Shown: positions 19,861-28,016 of the stretch, in pieces | Layout of the letters: each line of letters opens with the position of its first letter | How positions within the stretch are numbered: the stretch's first letter is position 1 | Assembly (NCBI RefSeq): GCF_009741275.1 | Contig: NZ_WOWS01000006.1 | Location: 1 to 64,000, forward strand | Direction: 5' to 3' | Length of the DNA: 64,000 nt | Origin: Winogradskyella endarachnes | GTDB taxonomy: Bacteria; Bacteroidota; Bacteroidia; Flavobacteriales; Flavobacteriaceae | Made by a program: the position numbers and the translations under genes | Notes under the pieces: model-generated | What the model saw: only the letters and a program-made list of their open reading frames with translations | Told to the model about the DNA's origin: nothing | Databases searched by the model: none

Positions 19861-20493
19861 CTAAGGTATATTTAGATACTTATGCGTTTGTAAAGACACT
19901 TTCCATTTAGGATTAGCCATTACGTAGTCTACAATTTTAGGCATCATTTTATCGCGCTTACTCCATTCTGGTTGAAGATATAAAATACAATCCTTGCTCA
20001 CTTTTGCAGCTTGTTCTTCTGCAAACTTAAAATCGTCATTATTATAAATTATACATTTAAGTTCGTGGGCTTTTTCATAAACCTCTTGGGTAGGTAATTT
20101 CATTTTTTTAGGAGACAGACAAATCCAATCCCATTCACCAGATAATGGATAAGCTCCCGAAGTTTCAATATGCGTCTGCACACCTTTTGCTTTTAACTGT
20201 GTAGTTAATGGTCCCATATCCCAAGTTAAAGGCTCTCCACCAGTTACAATAATAGTATCACTATACTTTACAGCATTTTCTACAATCTTTTGGGTTTCTG
20301 TAGGAGGATGCAATTCTGCTAACCAACTCTCTTTAACATCGCACCAATGGCAACCAACATCACAACCTCCTATTCTTACAAAGTAAGCCGCAGTACCTTT
20401 ATGGAAACCTTCACCTTGTATGGTATAAAATTCCTCCATTAATGGAAGCAATAATCCTTTATCTATTAATTCTTGTCTTTCTCTTCTCGTCAT
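19861..20493 (-). CDS. queE: 7-carboxy-7-deazaguanine synthase
   Basis: This radical SAM enzyme makes 7-carboxy-7-deazaguanine, the ring-contraction step of queuosine biosynthesis. The cluster motif is Cys44-x3-Cys48-x2-Cys51 within GGCDVGCHWCDVK, a form common in Bacteroidota QueE. The N-terminal EEFYTIQGEGFHKG block and the GGEPLTWD motif are present. The length is 210 residues. A TATCTTTG box (20508-20501, minus) ends only 7 nt before the ATG, so the mRNA leader is predicted to be very short. folE, which supplies the pathway precursor, is also in this window. Confidence 0.96.
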   Translation of the reverse strand: MTRRERQELIDKGLLLPLMEEFYTIQGEGFHKGTAAYFVRIGGCDVGCHWCDVKESWLAELHPPTETQKIVENAVKYSDTIIVTGGEPLTWDMGPLTTQLKAKGVQTHIETSGAYPLSGEWDWICLSPKKMKLPTQEVYEKAHELKCIIYNNDDFKFAEEQAAKVSKDCILYLQPEWSKRDKMMPKIVDYVMANPKWKVSLQTHKYLNIP

Positions 20494-20500
20494 AAGAGTG

Positions 20501-20508
20501 CAAAGATA
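20501..20508 (-). promoter_or_regulatory. -7 box of queE
   Basis: TATCTTTG on the minus strand, 7 nt before the ATG, implies a leader of only a few bases. Confidence 0.55.
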
Positions 20509-20764
20509 GTTATTTAGTTTACAGTCACCGTTGCTGTTTTTAGTAAAAAAAGAGAAATTTTAAATTATGAACAAGCAAACAAAGTCATAAAGTATTGCGA
20601 GCCATCAGTCCCCGTTTTATTTTAAAAAAAATTAATTAAATAGACGTGCACTCAAGTTTCAGCTTTTGCTATACCTTAAACACTGAATAATGAATTTAGG
20701 ACTTCCTGTAATTTCGTTTTAAACTTAATAAAATTACATTATTTTTAACCAAATTTTCTAAATA

Positions 20765-22303
20765 ATGAAGAATACTGAAACTTTCATAAAAGATATTAAC
20801 GAAGGAAACAACTTTAAGGGTGATTATATCACTTTAGGTTCAGCAATGCTAGAAGGAGAAACAATTACAGATACTTTTGTAAATGTTCCTTTAAAAACCA
20901 TGAACAGACATGGACTTATTGCAGGAGCAACTGGTACAGGCAAAACAAAAACATTACAAGTTTTAGCTGAAAATCTTTCTGAAAAAGGGGTTCCGGTTTT
21001 GTTAATGGATATTAAAGGAGATTTAAGTGGTTTAGCAAAACCAAGTCCTGGCCATGCAAAAATTGATGAACGTCACGAAAAAATTGGCTTACCGTTTGAA
21101 GCAAAAGGTTTCCCTGTTGAAGTTATGACATTATCTGAACAAGATGGTGTAAGGCTAAGAGCTACAATTAGTGAATTTGGGCCTGTTTTAATTTCTAGAA
21201 TTTTAGATGTTACCGAAACACAAGCCGGAATTATCTCTGTTATCTTTAAGTATTGTGACGACAATAAATTACCGTTGTTAGATCTTAAAGACTTTAAGAA
21301 AATTTTACAATATGCCACAAATGAAGGCAAAAAAGAATTTGAAGAAGCTTATGGTCGTATTTCAACGGCATCAACCGGTGCAATTCTTAGAAAATTAATT
21401 GAAATTGAACAACAAGGTGGTGATTTATTCTTTGGAGAAACCTCATTTGATACTCAAGATTTATTACGCATTGATGAAAACGGAAAAGGTTACATTAACA
21501 TTATCCGTTTAACAGACATACAAGATAAGCCAAAATTATTTTCAACATTTATGTTGAGTTTATTAGCCGAAATCTATTCTACCTTCCCTGAACAAGGTGA
21601 TAGCGGAAGACCAGAATTAGTTATGTTTATTGATGAAGCACATTTAATTTTTAACGAAGCGTCTAGTGCTTTATTAAATCAAATTGAAAGCATAGTAAAG
21701 TTAATACGAAGTAAAGGTGTTGGTTTATATTTTGTAACACAAAACCCAACAGATATACCAGAATCGGTTTTAGGACAATTAGGCTTAAAAGTTCAACATG
21801 CCTTACGTGCCTTTACTGCAAAAGATAGAAAAGCGATTAAGTTAACCGCTCAAAATTATCCTGACACAGCATATTATGATACCGCAGAGGTTTTAACTTC
21901 TTTAGGTATTGGTGAAGCCTTAGTCTCTGCTTTAGATGAAAAGGGAAAACCAACACCGTTGGCAGCAACCATGATGCGTGCACCTATGAGTAGAATGGAT
22001 ATATTAACTGAATCTGAACTTAGTGCTTTATTAGCACAATCTCAATTAGCAAAAAAATACAATAAAGAAGTTGACAGAGAAAGTGCTTATGAAATGCTTA
22101 ATGAAAAAATAGAAAAAGCAGAAGCAGAAGAAGTTAAACAAAAAGCTAAAGAAGAAAAAGAAGCTTTAAAACGTGCCCAGTCTAAACGAAAAACAAGTAC
22201 TACCAGAAGAAAAAGCACAGCTATGAATCCTTTAGTTAAGGTACTAACAAGCGCTACTGTAATAAGAGGTGTTTTAGGTATTTTAAGTAAAATGATAAAA
22301 TAA
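20765..22303 (+). CDS. HerA-like/DUF853 ATPase (YjgR type)
   Basis: A P-loop ATPase of the HerA/FtsK superfamily with 512 residues. Walker A is GATGTGKT (54-61) and Walker B is VMFIDEAH (about 289-296). The LIRSKGVGLYFVTQNP sensor block is typical of the YjgR/DUF853 group. The C-terminal 90 residues are a charged, Lys/Glu-rich helix followed by a basic stretch (KRKTSTTRRKS) and a hydrophobic tail. The cellular role of this group is not established. Unlike archaeal HerA, there is no NurA nuclease partner here. Confidence 0.93.
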   Translation: MKNTETFIKDINEGNNFKGDYITLGSAMLEGETITDTFVNVPLKTMNRHGLIAGATGTGKTKTLQVLAENLSEKGVPVLLMDIKGDLSGLAKPSPGHAKIDERHEKIGLPFEAKGFPVEVMTLSEQDGVRLRATISEFGPVLISRILDVTETQAGIISVIFKYCDDNKLPLLDLKDFKKILQYATNEGKKEFEEAYGRISTASTGAILRKLIEIEQQGGDLFFGETSFDTQDLLRIDENGKGYINIIRLTDIQDKPKLFSTFMLSLLAEIYSTFPEQGDSGRPELVMFIDEAHLIFNEASSALLNQIESIVKLIRSKGVGLYFVTQNPTDIPESVLGQLGLKVQHALRAFTAKDRKAIKLTAQNYPDTAYYDTAEVLTSLGIGEALVSALDEKGKPTPLAATMMRAPMSRMDILTESELSALLAQSQLAKKYNKEVDRESAYEMLNEKIEKAEAEEVKQKAKEEKEALKRAQSKRKTSTTRRKSTAMNPLVKVLTSATVIRGVLGILSKMIK

Positions 22304-22364
22304 TTAAAAACCAAATCTTCAATAACTCAAAAAAATAGAGTTAAAAACAACTCTTAAACAAAAC

Positions 22365-22919
22365 ATGAAAAACTCATTATTCACTTTATTAATTTGCGCA
22401 ATTCTGTTATCGAGTTGTAATACAAAAGAAGTAGATCCATTTTTAATTAAAAAAGACCATATTGGCTTACTTACAGATTCTACACAAGTAAAAGAATTAG
22501 AAACTATTTTTAGTAAAGATTCTGTAGTACGCTACATTGCTGGCGATGAATTTGTAGGCTCTGTAAACACCATTGAAATATTTGAAAAAGGTGGTAAAAA
22601 ACTACTAGACTTATCACCAAGAGAAGCTTTAGATTCTACATCTGTAATTGCCAGTGTTCGTATTATAGACGACCGTTATAAGACAGAGAAAAACATTTCT
22701 GCACTAAGTACTTTTAAAGACATAAAAGCAGCATATAAAATTTCTAAAGTAGATAATCTTATAAATGTAATTGTCGTTTCTGTAAACGAGATTAATGCCT
22801 CATTTACTATTGATAAAAAAGAACTACCTGCAAGTATGCGTTTTGATATGGATATGACTATTGATCCCATTCAAATTCCAGAAAAAGCGAAAATTAAATA
22901 TTTTATGATTCACTGGTAA
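22365..22919 (+). CDS. Lipoprotein of unknown function
   Basis: The protein has 184 residues with a lipoprotein signal peptide and lipobox LSSC (Cys18). The mature part is mixed alpha/beta. I do not recognise a family. It leads a close plus-strand run with the cupin, hydrolase, pseudouridine synthase and VOC genes, with a 13-nt gap to the next gene. The run as a whole gives no clear shared pathway. Confidence 0.75.
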   Translation: MKNSLFTLLICAILLSSCNTKEVDPFLIKKDHIGLLTDSTQVKELETIFSKDSVVRYIAGDEFVGSVNTIEIFEKGGKKLLDLSPREALDSTSVIASVRIIDDRYKTEKNISALSTFKDIKAAYKISKVDNLINVIVVSVNEINASFTIDKKELPASMRFDMDMTIDPIQIPEKAKIKYFMIHW

Positions 22920-22932
22920 GTAGTAAGCTAAA

Positions 22933-23298
22933 ATGAAAAAATATAAAATTCAGAATTCTCCTTTTGTAGTTCCTACAGAAGATGGTAAAATAATTAAAGA
23001 ACATTTTGGAAATGCTTCAGATGGTAACTCACAAATTAGTATTGCTCATATGGTTGCTCCTGCTGGTTGGTCTGAGCCGTTTCAAACACCAGAATTTGAT
23101 GAATACACCTTTATAATAAAAGGTAAAAAACAATTTATAATAGATGACGAGATTATTATCTTAGAAGCTGGTCAATCTATTAAGGTTGAAAAAAACACAA
23201 GACTACAATACTCCAATCCTTTTACAGAACCTTGTGAATATTTAGCTATTTGCTTACCTGCATTTTCAATAGATTCTGTAAATAGGGAAGACAAATAA
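22933..23298 (+). CDS. Cupin-domain protein
   Basis: A single-domain cupin of 121 residues. The two cupin blocks are visible as WSEPFQTPEFDEYTFIIKGK and LEAGQSIKVEKNTRLQYSNP. The first motif has lost most of the usual metal-binding histidines, so metal binding is uncertain. The gene ends 2 nt before the alpha/beta hydrolase, which suggests co-transcription. The substrate is unknown. Confidence 0.85.
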   Translation: MKKYKIQNSPFVVPTEDGKIIKEHFGNASDGNSQISIAHMVAPAGWSEPFQTPEFDEYTFIIKGKKQFIIDDEIIILEAGQSIKVEKNTRLQYSNPFTEPCEYLAICLPAFSIDSVNREDK

Positions 23299-23300
23299 AT

Positions 23301-24128
23301 ATGAGTAGCCAAGTATTAAAAACAATAGGAAAAGCGCTTAATGTAACAAGTTTTGTTTCGTCTAAAATGGCTACAAAAAAAGCCTTATCCTTATTTGCAT
23401 CGCCAAGAAAAGGACGTTATAACGACCACCAAAAACATATTGTAGAATCTGCTTTTTTTGAAGAAATCACCTATAACAATATGGAAATTGCCACCTATCG
23501 TTGGGTAGGTAACGGCAAAACAATTTTACTAGCTCATGGCTGGGAAAGTAACGCATCGCGTTGGGCATACATTTTAAAAGATTTAAAAGAACAAGACTAT
23601 AACATTATTGCATTAGATGCTCCAGCACATGGACGTTCTCATGGTAAACAATTTAACGCTGTTTTATACTCTGAATTTATAAAAGAAGTTGTTTTAAAAT
23701 TTAAACCCGAAGTTTTAATAGGACATTCCGTTGGTGGTATGGCAAGTGTTTTTAGTAAACACCTAAACAATTTACCCTCAGTAAAAAAAATGATATTGCT
23801 TGGGGCACCTGCTCATTTTTATGGTGTCTTTAGCAGGTATAAAGAAATGATGGGTTACAACAATAAAATTTCTAAAGGCTTAGACAAAATTGTTTTAGAC
23901 CGTTTTGGGCATCCTGTCTCCTATTTTTCTACAGCAGATTTTTGCAAGACTATCAATGTAAAAGGCTTAGTAATTCATGATAAAAAGGATAGAATTATTC
24001 CTTATGAAGACGGACAATTAATTGCTAACCGCTATAAAAACTCTGAATTTATAACCACAACAGGTTTTGGCCATGGCTTAAAAGATGTTTCTCTAACACC
24101 AAAGATTATTGAGTTTATAAATCACTAA
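23301..24128 (+). CDS. Alpha/beta hydrolase
   Basis: The protein has 275 residues. The nucleophile elbow is GHSVGG with the catalytic serine. The oxyanion region is AHGWESNASRW, the probable acid is in HDKKDRIIP, and the probable base is the His in GFGHGLKD. No signal peptide is visible, so it is probably cytoplasmic. The substrate cannot be told from sequence. It starts 2 nt after the cupin gene. Confidence 0.88.
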   Translation: MSSQVLKTIGKALNVTSFVSSKMATKKALSLFASPRKGRYNDHQKHIVESAFFEEITYNNMEIATYRWVGNGKTILLAHGWESNASRWAYILKDLKEQDYNIIALDAPAHGRSHGKQFNAVLYSEFIKEVVLKFKPEVLIGHSVGGMASVFSKHLNNLPSVKKMILLGAPAHFYGVFSRYKEMMGYNNKISKGLDKIVLDRFGHPVSYFSTADFCKTINVKGLVIHDKKDRIIPYEDGQLIANRYKNSEFITTTGFGHGLKDVSLTPKIIEFINH

Positions 24129-24137
24129 TCTTTGTTG

Positions 24138-24145
24138 TACTTTTG
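24138..24145 (+). promoter_or_regulatory. -7 box directly before the rluF-type gene
   Basis: TACTTTTG is followed by four bases (CAAT) and the ATG at 24150. The spacing predicts a leaderless or nearly leaderless mRNA. Confidence 0.5.
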
Positions 24146-24149
24146 CAAT

Positions 24150-24917
24150 ATGTCAGAAGATTTAAAACGCCTTAACAAATACCTCAGCGAAGCTGGTTAT
24201 TGCTCTCGAAGAGCCGCAGACCGATTAATAGAAGCTGGAAGAGTTACCATAAACGATGTTATCCCAGAAATGGGTACAAAAGTTGCATCTGAGGATGTTG
24301 TAAAAGTTGATGGCAAAATCATTGGCGAGCGCAAACAAGACTTTGTTTATTTAGCGTTTAACAAACCCGTTGGTATTGTTTGTACTACAGATACTCGTGT
24401 AGAAAAGGATAACATTATAGATTACATAAACTACCCAAAACGTATCTTTCCTATTGGTCGATTAGACAAACCCAGTGAAGGTTTAATTCTTTTAACCGAC
24501 GATGGTGACATTGTAAACAAAATTTTAAGAGCTAGCAATAATCACGAAAAAGAATATATTGTTACTGTAGACATTCCTATTTCTCAAACCTTTATAGAAC
24601 GAATGGCAGGAGGAATTTATCTTGAAGACTTAGGGAAACGCACTAAAAAATGTGTTGTAAAAAAAATAGACAAATTTACGTTTAGCATCATTTTAACGCA
24701 AGGTTTAAACAGACAGATTAGGAGAATGTGCGAATATCTTAATTACGAAGTACAAACCTTAAAGCGTGTTAGAATAATGAATATTAAGCTAGATATGCCT
24801 ATTGGAAAGTATAGAGAATTAACAAAAGACGAATTTGCAACATTACAAGATCTTATAAGTGATTCTAAAAAAACTTATGAGGAAAATCTTATTACTCCAA
24901 GAAAAAATAGACGCTAA
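24150..24917 (+). CDS. rluF: 23S rRNA pseudouridine synthase, RluF/RsuA family
   Basis: From the chosen ATG the protein has 255 residues. An N-terminal S4 RNA-binding domain ([28 protein letters not shown]) is followed by the synthase domain. The catalytic aspartate lies in [14 protein letters not shown], and LNRQIRRMC is the third family motif. The pattern fits RluF (E. coli position 2604) better than RluB or RsuA, but the exact target base cannot be assigned. A start six codons earlier was rejected because it would overlap the promoter box. Confidence 0.88.
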   Translation: MSEDLKRLNKYLSEAGYCSRRAADRLIEAGRVTINDVIPEMGTKVASEDVVKVDGKIIGERKQDFVYLAFNKPVGIVCTTDTRVEKDNIIDYINYPKRIFPIGRLDKPSEGLILLTDDGDIVNKILRASNNHEKEYIVTVDIPISQTFIERMAGGIYLEDLGKRTKKCVVKKIDKFTFSIILTQGLNRQIRRMCEYLNYEVQTLKRVRIMNIKLDMPIGKYRELTKDEFATLQDLISDSKKTYEENLITPRKNRR

Positions 24918-24919
24918 TT

Positions 24920-25339
24920 ATGGCTATATCTCCTTTTCATTTAGCAATTCCGGTTTCAAATTTATCTGCATGTAGAGATTTCTACACTAATGTTTTAAAT
25001 TTTGAAGAAGGACGAAGCAGCGACCATTGGGTAGATTATAATTTTTTTGGTCACCAATTAGTCATTCACTATAAACCTAAATCCGAAGAAGAAACTCATA
25101 CAAATGCCGTTGACGGAAAAGATGTTCCTGTACCACATTTTGGTGTTGTTTTAGACTGGAAAACGTTTGAAGAGTTTGCAGAATTATTAAAATCTAAACA
25201 CATTTCATTTATTATAGAACCTTATATTAGATTTGAAGGACAAATAGGAGAACAAGCCACTATGTTTTTTAAAGACCCTTCTGGAAATGCATTAGAATTT
25301 AAAGCGTTTAAAGATAAGAGTCAGTTATTTGCTAAGTAA
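24920..25339 (+). CDS. VOC-family (glyoxalase-like) protein
   Basis: The 139 residues form two beta-alpha-beta-beta-beta modules of the vicinal oxygen chelate fold. [22 protein letters not shown] begins the first (His6 is a possible metal ligand), and [16 protein letters not shown] begins the second. The end, [16 protein letters not shown], has the Glu ligand. The reaction is unknown; such proteins include dioxygenases and resistance proteins. It begins 2 nt after the rluF-type gene. Confidence 0.9.
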   Translation: MAISPFHLAIPVSNLSACRDFYTNVLNFEEGRSSDHWVDYNFFGHQLVIHYKPKSEEETHTNAVDGKDVPVPHFGVVLDWKTFEEFAELLKSKHISFIIEPYIRFEGQIGEQATMFFKDPSGNALEFKAFKDKSQLFAK

Positions 25340-25375
25340 ACTGTATTCATTAAAATCATTAATTTTCTCAAATAA

Positions 25376-25408
25376 AAAACGGGAATAATTTAAATTATTC
25401 CCGTTTTG
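25376..25408. terminator. Bidirectional terminator between the VOC gene and folD
   Basis: GGGAATAATTT and AAATTATTCCC form a perfect palindromic stem (25381-25402), flanked by A and T runs, between convergent genes. Confidence 0.9.
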
Positions 25409-25428
25409 TTCTATTATAGAATTCAATA

Positions 25429-26310
25429 TTAATTACCATTTCTATGACGCTCTCTTGCTATTAATGTATTTTTTAACAACATAGCAATTGTCATTGGTCC
25501 AACACCTCCTGGTACTGGTGTTATAAAACTAGATTTTTTACTCACATTTTCAAAATCTACATCACCAGTAATGTAATAGCCTTTTTCAGAGTCATCTGGT
25601 ACTCTTGTAATACCAACATCTATTATAACAGCATCATCTTTAACCATCTCTGCTTTTAAAAAGTTAGGTATTCCTAAAGCAGAAATTATAATATCTGCTT
25701 GAGACGTAATCTGCGTTATATTTTTTGTATGACTATGCGTTAGTGTTACTGTAGAATTTCCTGGAAAACCTTTTCTTCCCATTAAAATACTCATAGGACG
25801 GCCAACAATATGAGAACGACCTATTACAACGGTGTGCTTACCTTTTGTTTCAACTTCGTATCTATCTAACAACTCTAAAATACCAAACGGTGTTGCAGGT
25901 ATAAAGGTGGACATGTCTAATGACATTTTACCAAAATTCATTGGATGAAATCCATCAACATCCTTATTTGGATCCACAGCCATTAATACTTTTTGCGTAT
26001 TAATTTGTGGAGGCAAAGGCAATTGAATTATAAAACCATCGATATCGTCGTTATTGTTAAGCTCGTCTATTTTATCTAGTAACTCAACTTCGCTTGTGGT
26101 ATTAGATAAACGTACCATTGTAGATTCAAAACCTACGCGTTCACAGGCTCTAACTTTACTGCCAACGTAAGTTAAACTTGCACCATCATTACCAACAATA
26201 ACTGCGGCTAAATGTGGTACTTTTTCATCGTTAGCTTTCATCTTATCAACTTCCGCTTTGATTTCGTTTTTAATGTCGTTACTTACTTTTTTTCCGTCTA
26301 AAATTGTCAT
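25429..26310 (-). CDS. folD: Bifunctional methylenetetrahydrofolate dehydrogenase/cyclohydrolase
   Basis: FolD interconverts 5,10-methylene-, methenyl- and 10-formyl-tetrahydrofolate, supplying one-carbon units. The protein has 293 residues. The active-site YVGSKVRACERVG block contains the catalytic Lys. The signatures QLPLPPQI, PNKDVDGFHPMN, the NADP site VIGRSHIVGRPM and the C-terminal TPVPGGVGPMT are all present. It follows ffh on the same strand after 125 nt that hold a probable terminator. Confidence 0.98.
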   Translation of the reverse strand: MTILDGKKVSNDIKNEIKAEVDKMKANDEKVPHLAAVIVGNDGASLTYVGSKVRACERVGFESTMVRLSNTTSEVELLDKIDELNNNDDIDGFIIQLPLPPQINTQKVLMAVDPNKDVDGFHPMNFGKMSLDMSTFIPATPFGILELLDRYEVETKGKHTVVIGRSHIVGRPMSILMGRKGFPGNSTVTLTHSHTKNITQITSQADIIISALGIPNFLKAEMVKDDAVIIDVGITRVPDDSEKGYYITGDVDFENVSKKSSFITPVPGGVGPMTIAMLLKNTLIARERHRNGN

Positions 26311-26378
26311 GCTTTTGGTTATTGTTTTCTTGCAAAGACGCTATGGCGCAAAGCTCTAATTGATTAAATACTATTAAA

Positions 26379-26422
26379 AAAGCCTTCTGAGTTCTATATC
26401 ATAAAACTAACTACAGAAGACT
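26379..26422 (-). terminator. Probable terminator of ffh
   Basis: CTTCTG (26384-26389) and CAGAAG (26414-26419) enclose an inner AGTT/AACT stem with a bulge. On the minus strand a T-run follows. The stem is imperfect. Confidence 0.45.
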
Positions 26423-26435
26423 AATACTGTAAACT

Positions 26436-27767
26436 TTATCTAGGCATATTCTTCATCATCTGCATCATGCGTTTTCCGCCACCACCTTGCATCATCTTCA
26501 TCATTTTACTCATTTGCGTAAACTGCTTTAAGAGTTGATTTACTTCTTGTACAGATGTACCAGACCCTTTTCCTATTCTCTTTTTACGACTTGCATTTAT
26601 AACTGATGGGTTAGAACGTTCCTCTGGTGTCATAGAATGAATAATAGCTTCAATTCCTTTAAAAGCATCATCATCTATATCAATATTTTTCATCATTTTT
26701 CCTGCACCAGGAATCATGCCTACTAAATCTTTCATGTTACCCATTTTCTTGATCTGCTGAATCTGTTTTAAGAAATCATCAAACCCAAATTGGTTTTTAG
26801 CTATTTTTTTCTGAAGTTTTCTTGCTTCTTCTTCATCAAACTGCTCTTGAGCACGTTCAACTAAAGAAACTACATCTCCCATTCCTAAAATACGATCTGC
26901 CATACGAGAAGGATAGAATACATCAATCGCTTCCATCTTTTCGCCAGTACCAATAAATTTAATTGGCTTATTAACTACAGATTTAATAGAAATTGCAGCT
27001 CCACCTCTAGTATCACCATCTAATTTAGTTAAGATAACACCATCAAAATTTAAGATATCATTAAAGGCTTTTGCTGTATTCACCGCATCTTGACCTGTCA
27101 TAGAATCTACAACAAATAAAGTTTCTTGTGGCTCAATAGCTTTATGAATGTTAGAGATTTCTGTCATCATCTCATCATCTACGGCTAAACGACCAGCTGT
27201 ATCAATAATCACAACATTATGACCATTGGCTTTTGCATGTGCAATACCAGCCTGTGAGATTGCAACAGGATCCGTATTTCCTCTATCACTAAATACCTCA
27301 ACACCTATCTGGTCACCTACAACATGTAATTGATCGATGGCTGCAGGACGATAAACATCACAAGCTACTAATAAAGGTTTTTTTGTTTTTTTGTTTTTTA
27401 AATAATTGGCCAGTTTACCAGAAAAAGTAGTTTTACCAGAACCTTGAAGACCAGACATTAAAATAACACTCGGTTTACCAGAAAGATTAATGCCTTCAGC
27501 ATCTCCTCCCATTAATTCGGTTAACTCATCCTTAACAAGTTTTACCATTAACTGACCTGGTTGTAATGTGGTTAATACATCTTGGCCAAGTGCTTTTTCT
27601 TTTACACGAACGGTAAATTCCTTTGCAATTTTAAAGTTAACATCGGCATCTAAAAGTGCACGTCTTACTTCTTTTAATGTCTCAGCAACATTTACTTCTG
27701 TAATGCTACCATGACCTTTTAATACGTGTAACGCTTTATCTAACTTATCACTTAAATTATTGAACAT
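26436..27767 (-). CDS. ffh: Signal recognition particle GTPase Ffh
   Basis: This is the protein subunit of SRP, which binds signal sequences on ribosomes and delivers them to FtsY. The 443 residues have an N domain, a GTPase domain with GLQGSGKTT, DTAGRLAVDDEM and TKLDGDTRGG, and a Met-rich M domain ending in MMKMMQGGGGKRMMQMM. A TAAATTTG box lies about 60 nt upstream on the minus strand (near 27826-27833). I could not find the 4.5S RNA gene in this window. Confidence 0.98.
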   Translation of the reverse strand: MFNNLSDKLDKALHVLKGHGSITEVNVAETLKEVRRALLDADVNFKIAKEFTVRVKEKALGQDVLTTLQPGQLMVKLVKDELTELMGGDAEGINLSGKPSVILMSGLQGSGKTTFSGKLANYLKNKKTKKPLLVACDVYRPAAIDQLHVVGDQIGVEVFSDRGNTDPVAISQAGIAHAKANGHNVVIIDTAGRLAVDDEMMTEISNIHKAIEPQETLFVVDSMTGQDAVNTAKAFNDILNFDGVILTKLDGDTRGGAAISIKSVVNKPIKFIGTGEKMEAIDVFYPSRMADRILGMGDVVSLVERAQEQFDEEEARKLQKKIAKNQFGFDDFLKQIQQIKKMGNMKDLVGMIPGAGKMMKNIDIDDDAFKGIEAIIHSMTPEERSNPSVINASRKKRIGKGSGTSVQEVNQLLKQFTQMSKMMKMMQGGGGKRMMQMMKNMPR

Positions 27768-27941
27768 GTTTTTAGTCTTCAGTTTGCAGTCTGCAAGTAA
27801 GCAGTCTGTAATATTTAATAAGTTGCAAATTTAAGAATTTATGAGTGAATTACTAATGTGTTTATAAATTAGTTTTTCAGTTGCAGTAGCAGTTAATTAC
27901 AGGCAAAAATTCAAATTAATAGTTAATAATTTTATATACAA

Positions 27942-27971
27942 AAAGAGCCACAAATGGTGAGTGACTCTTTC
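27942..27971 (-). terminator. Terminator of the modular lipoprotein gene
   Basis: AAAGAGCCAC (27942-27951) and GTGACTCTTT (27961-27970) pair, with the single mismatch becoming a G-T wobble on the minus strand. This fits termination of minus-strand transcription. Confidence 0.75.
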
Positions 27972-28016
27972 CTCTTCAACATAACTTACTAAAATTACTA
28001 ACTTTTAGTATTATCA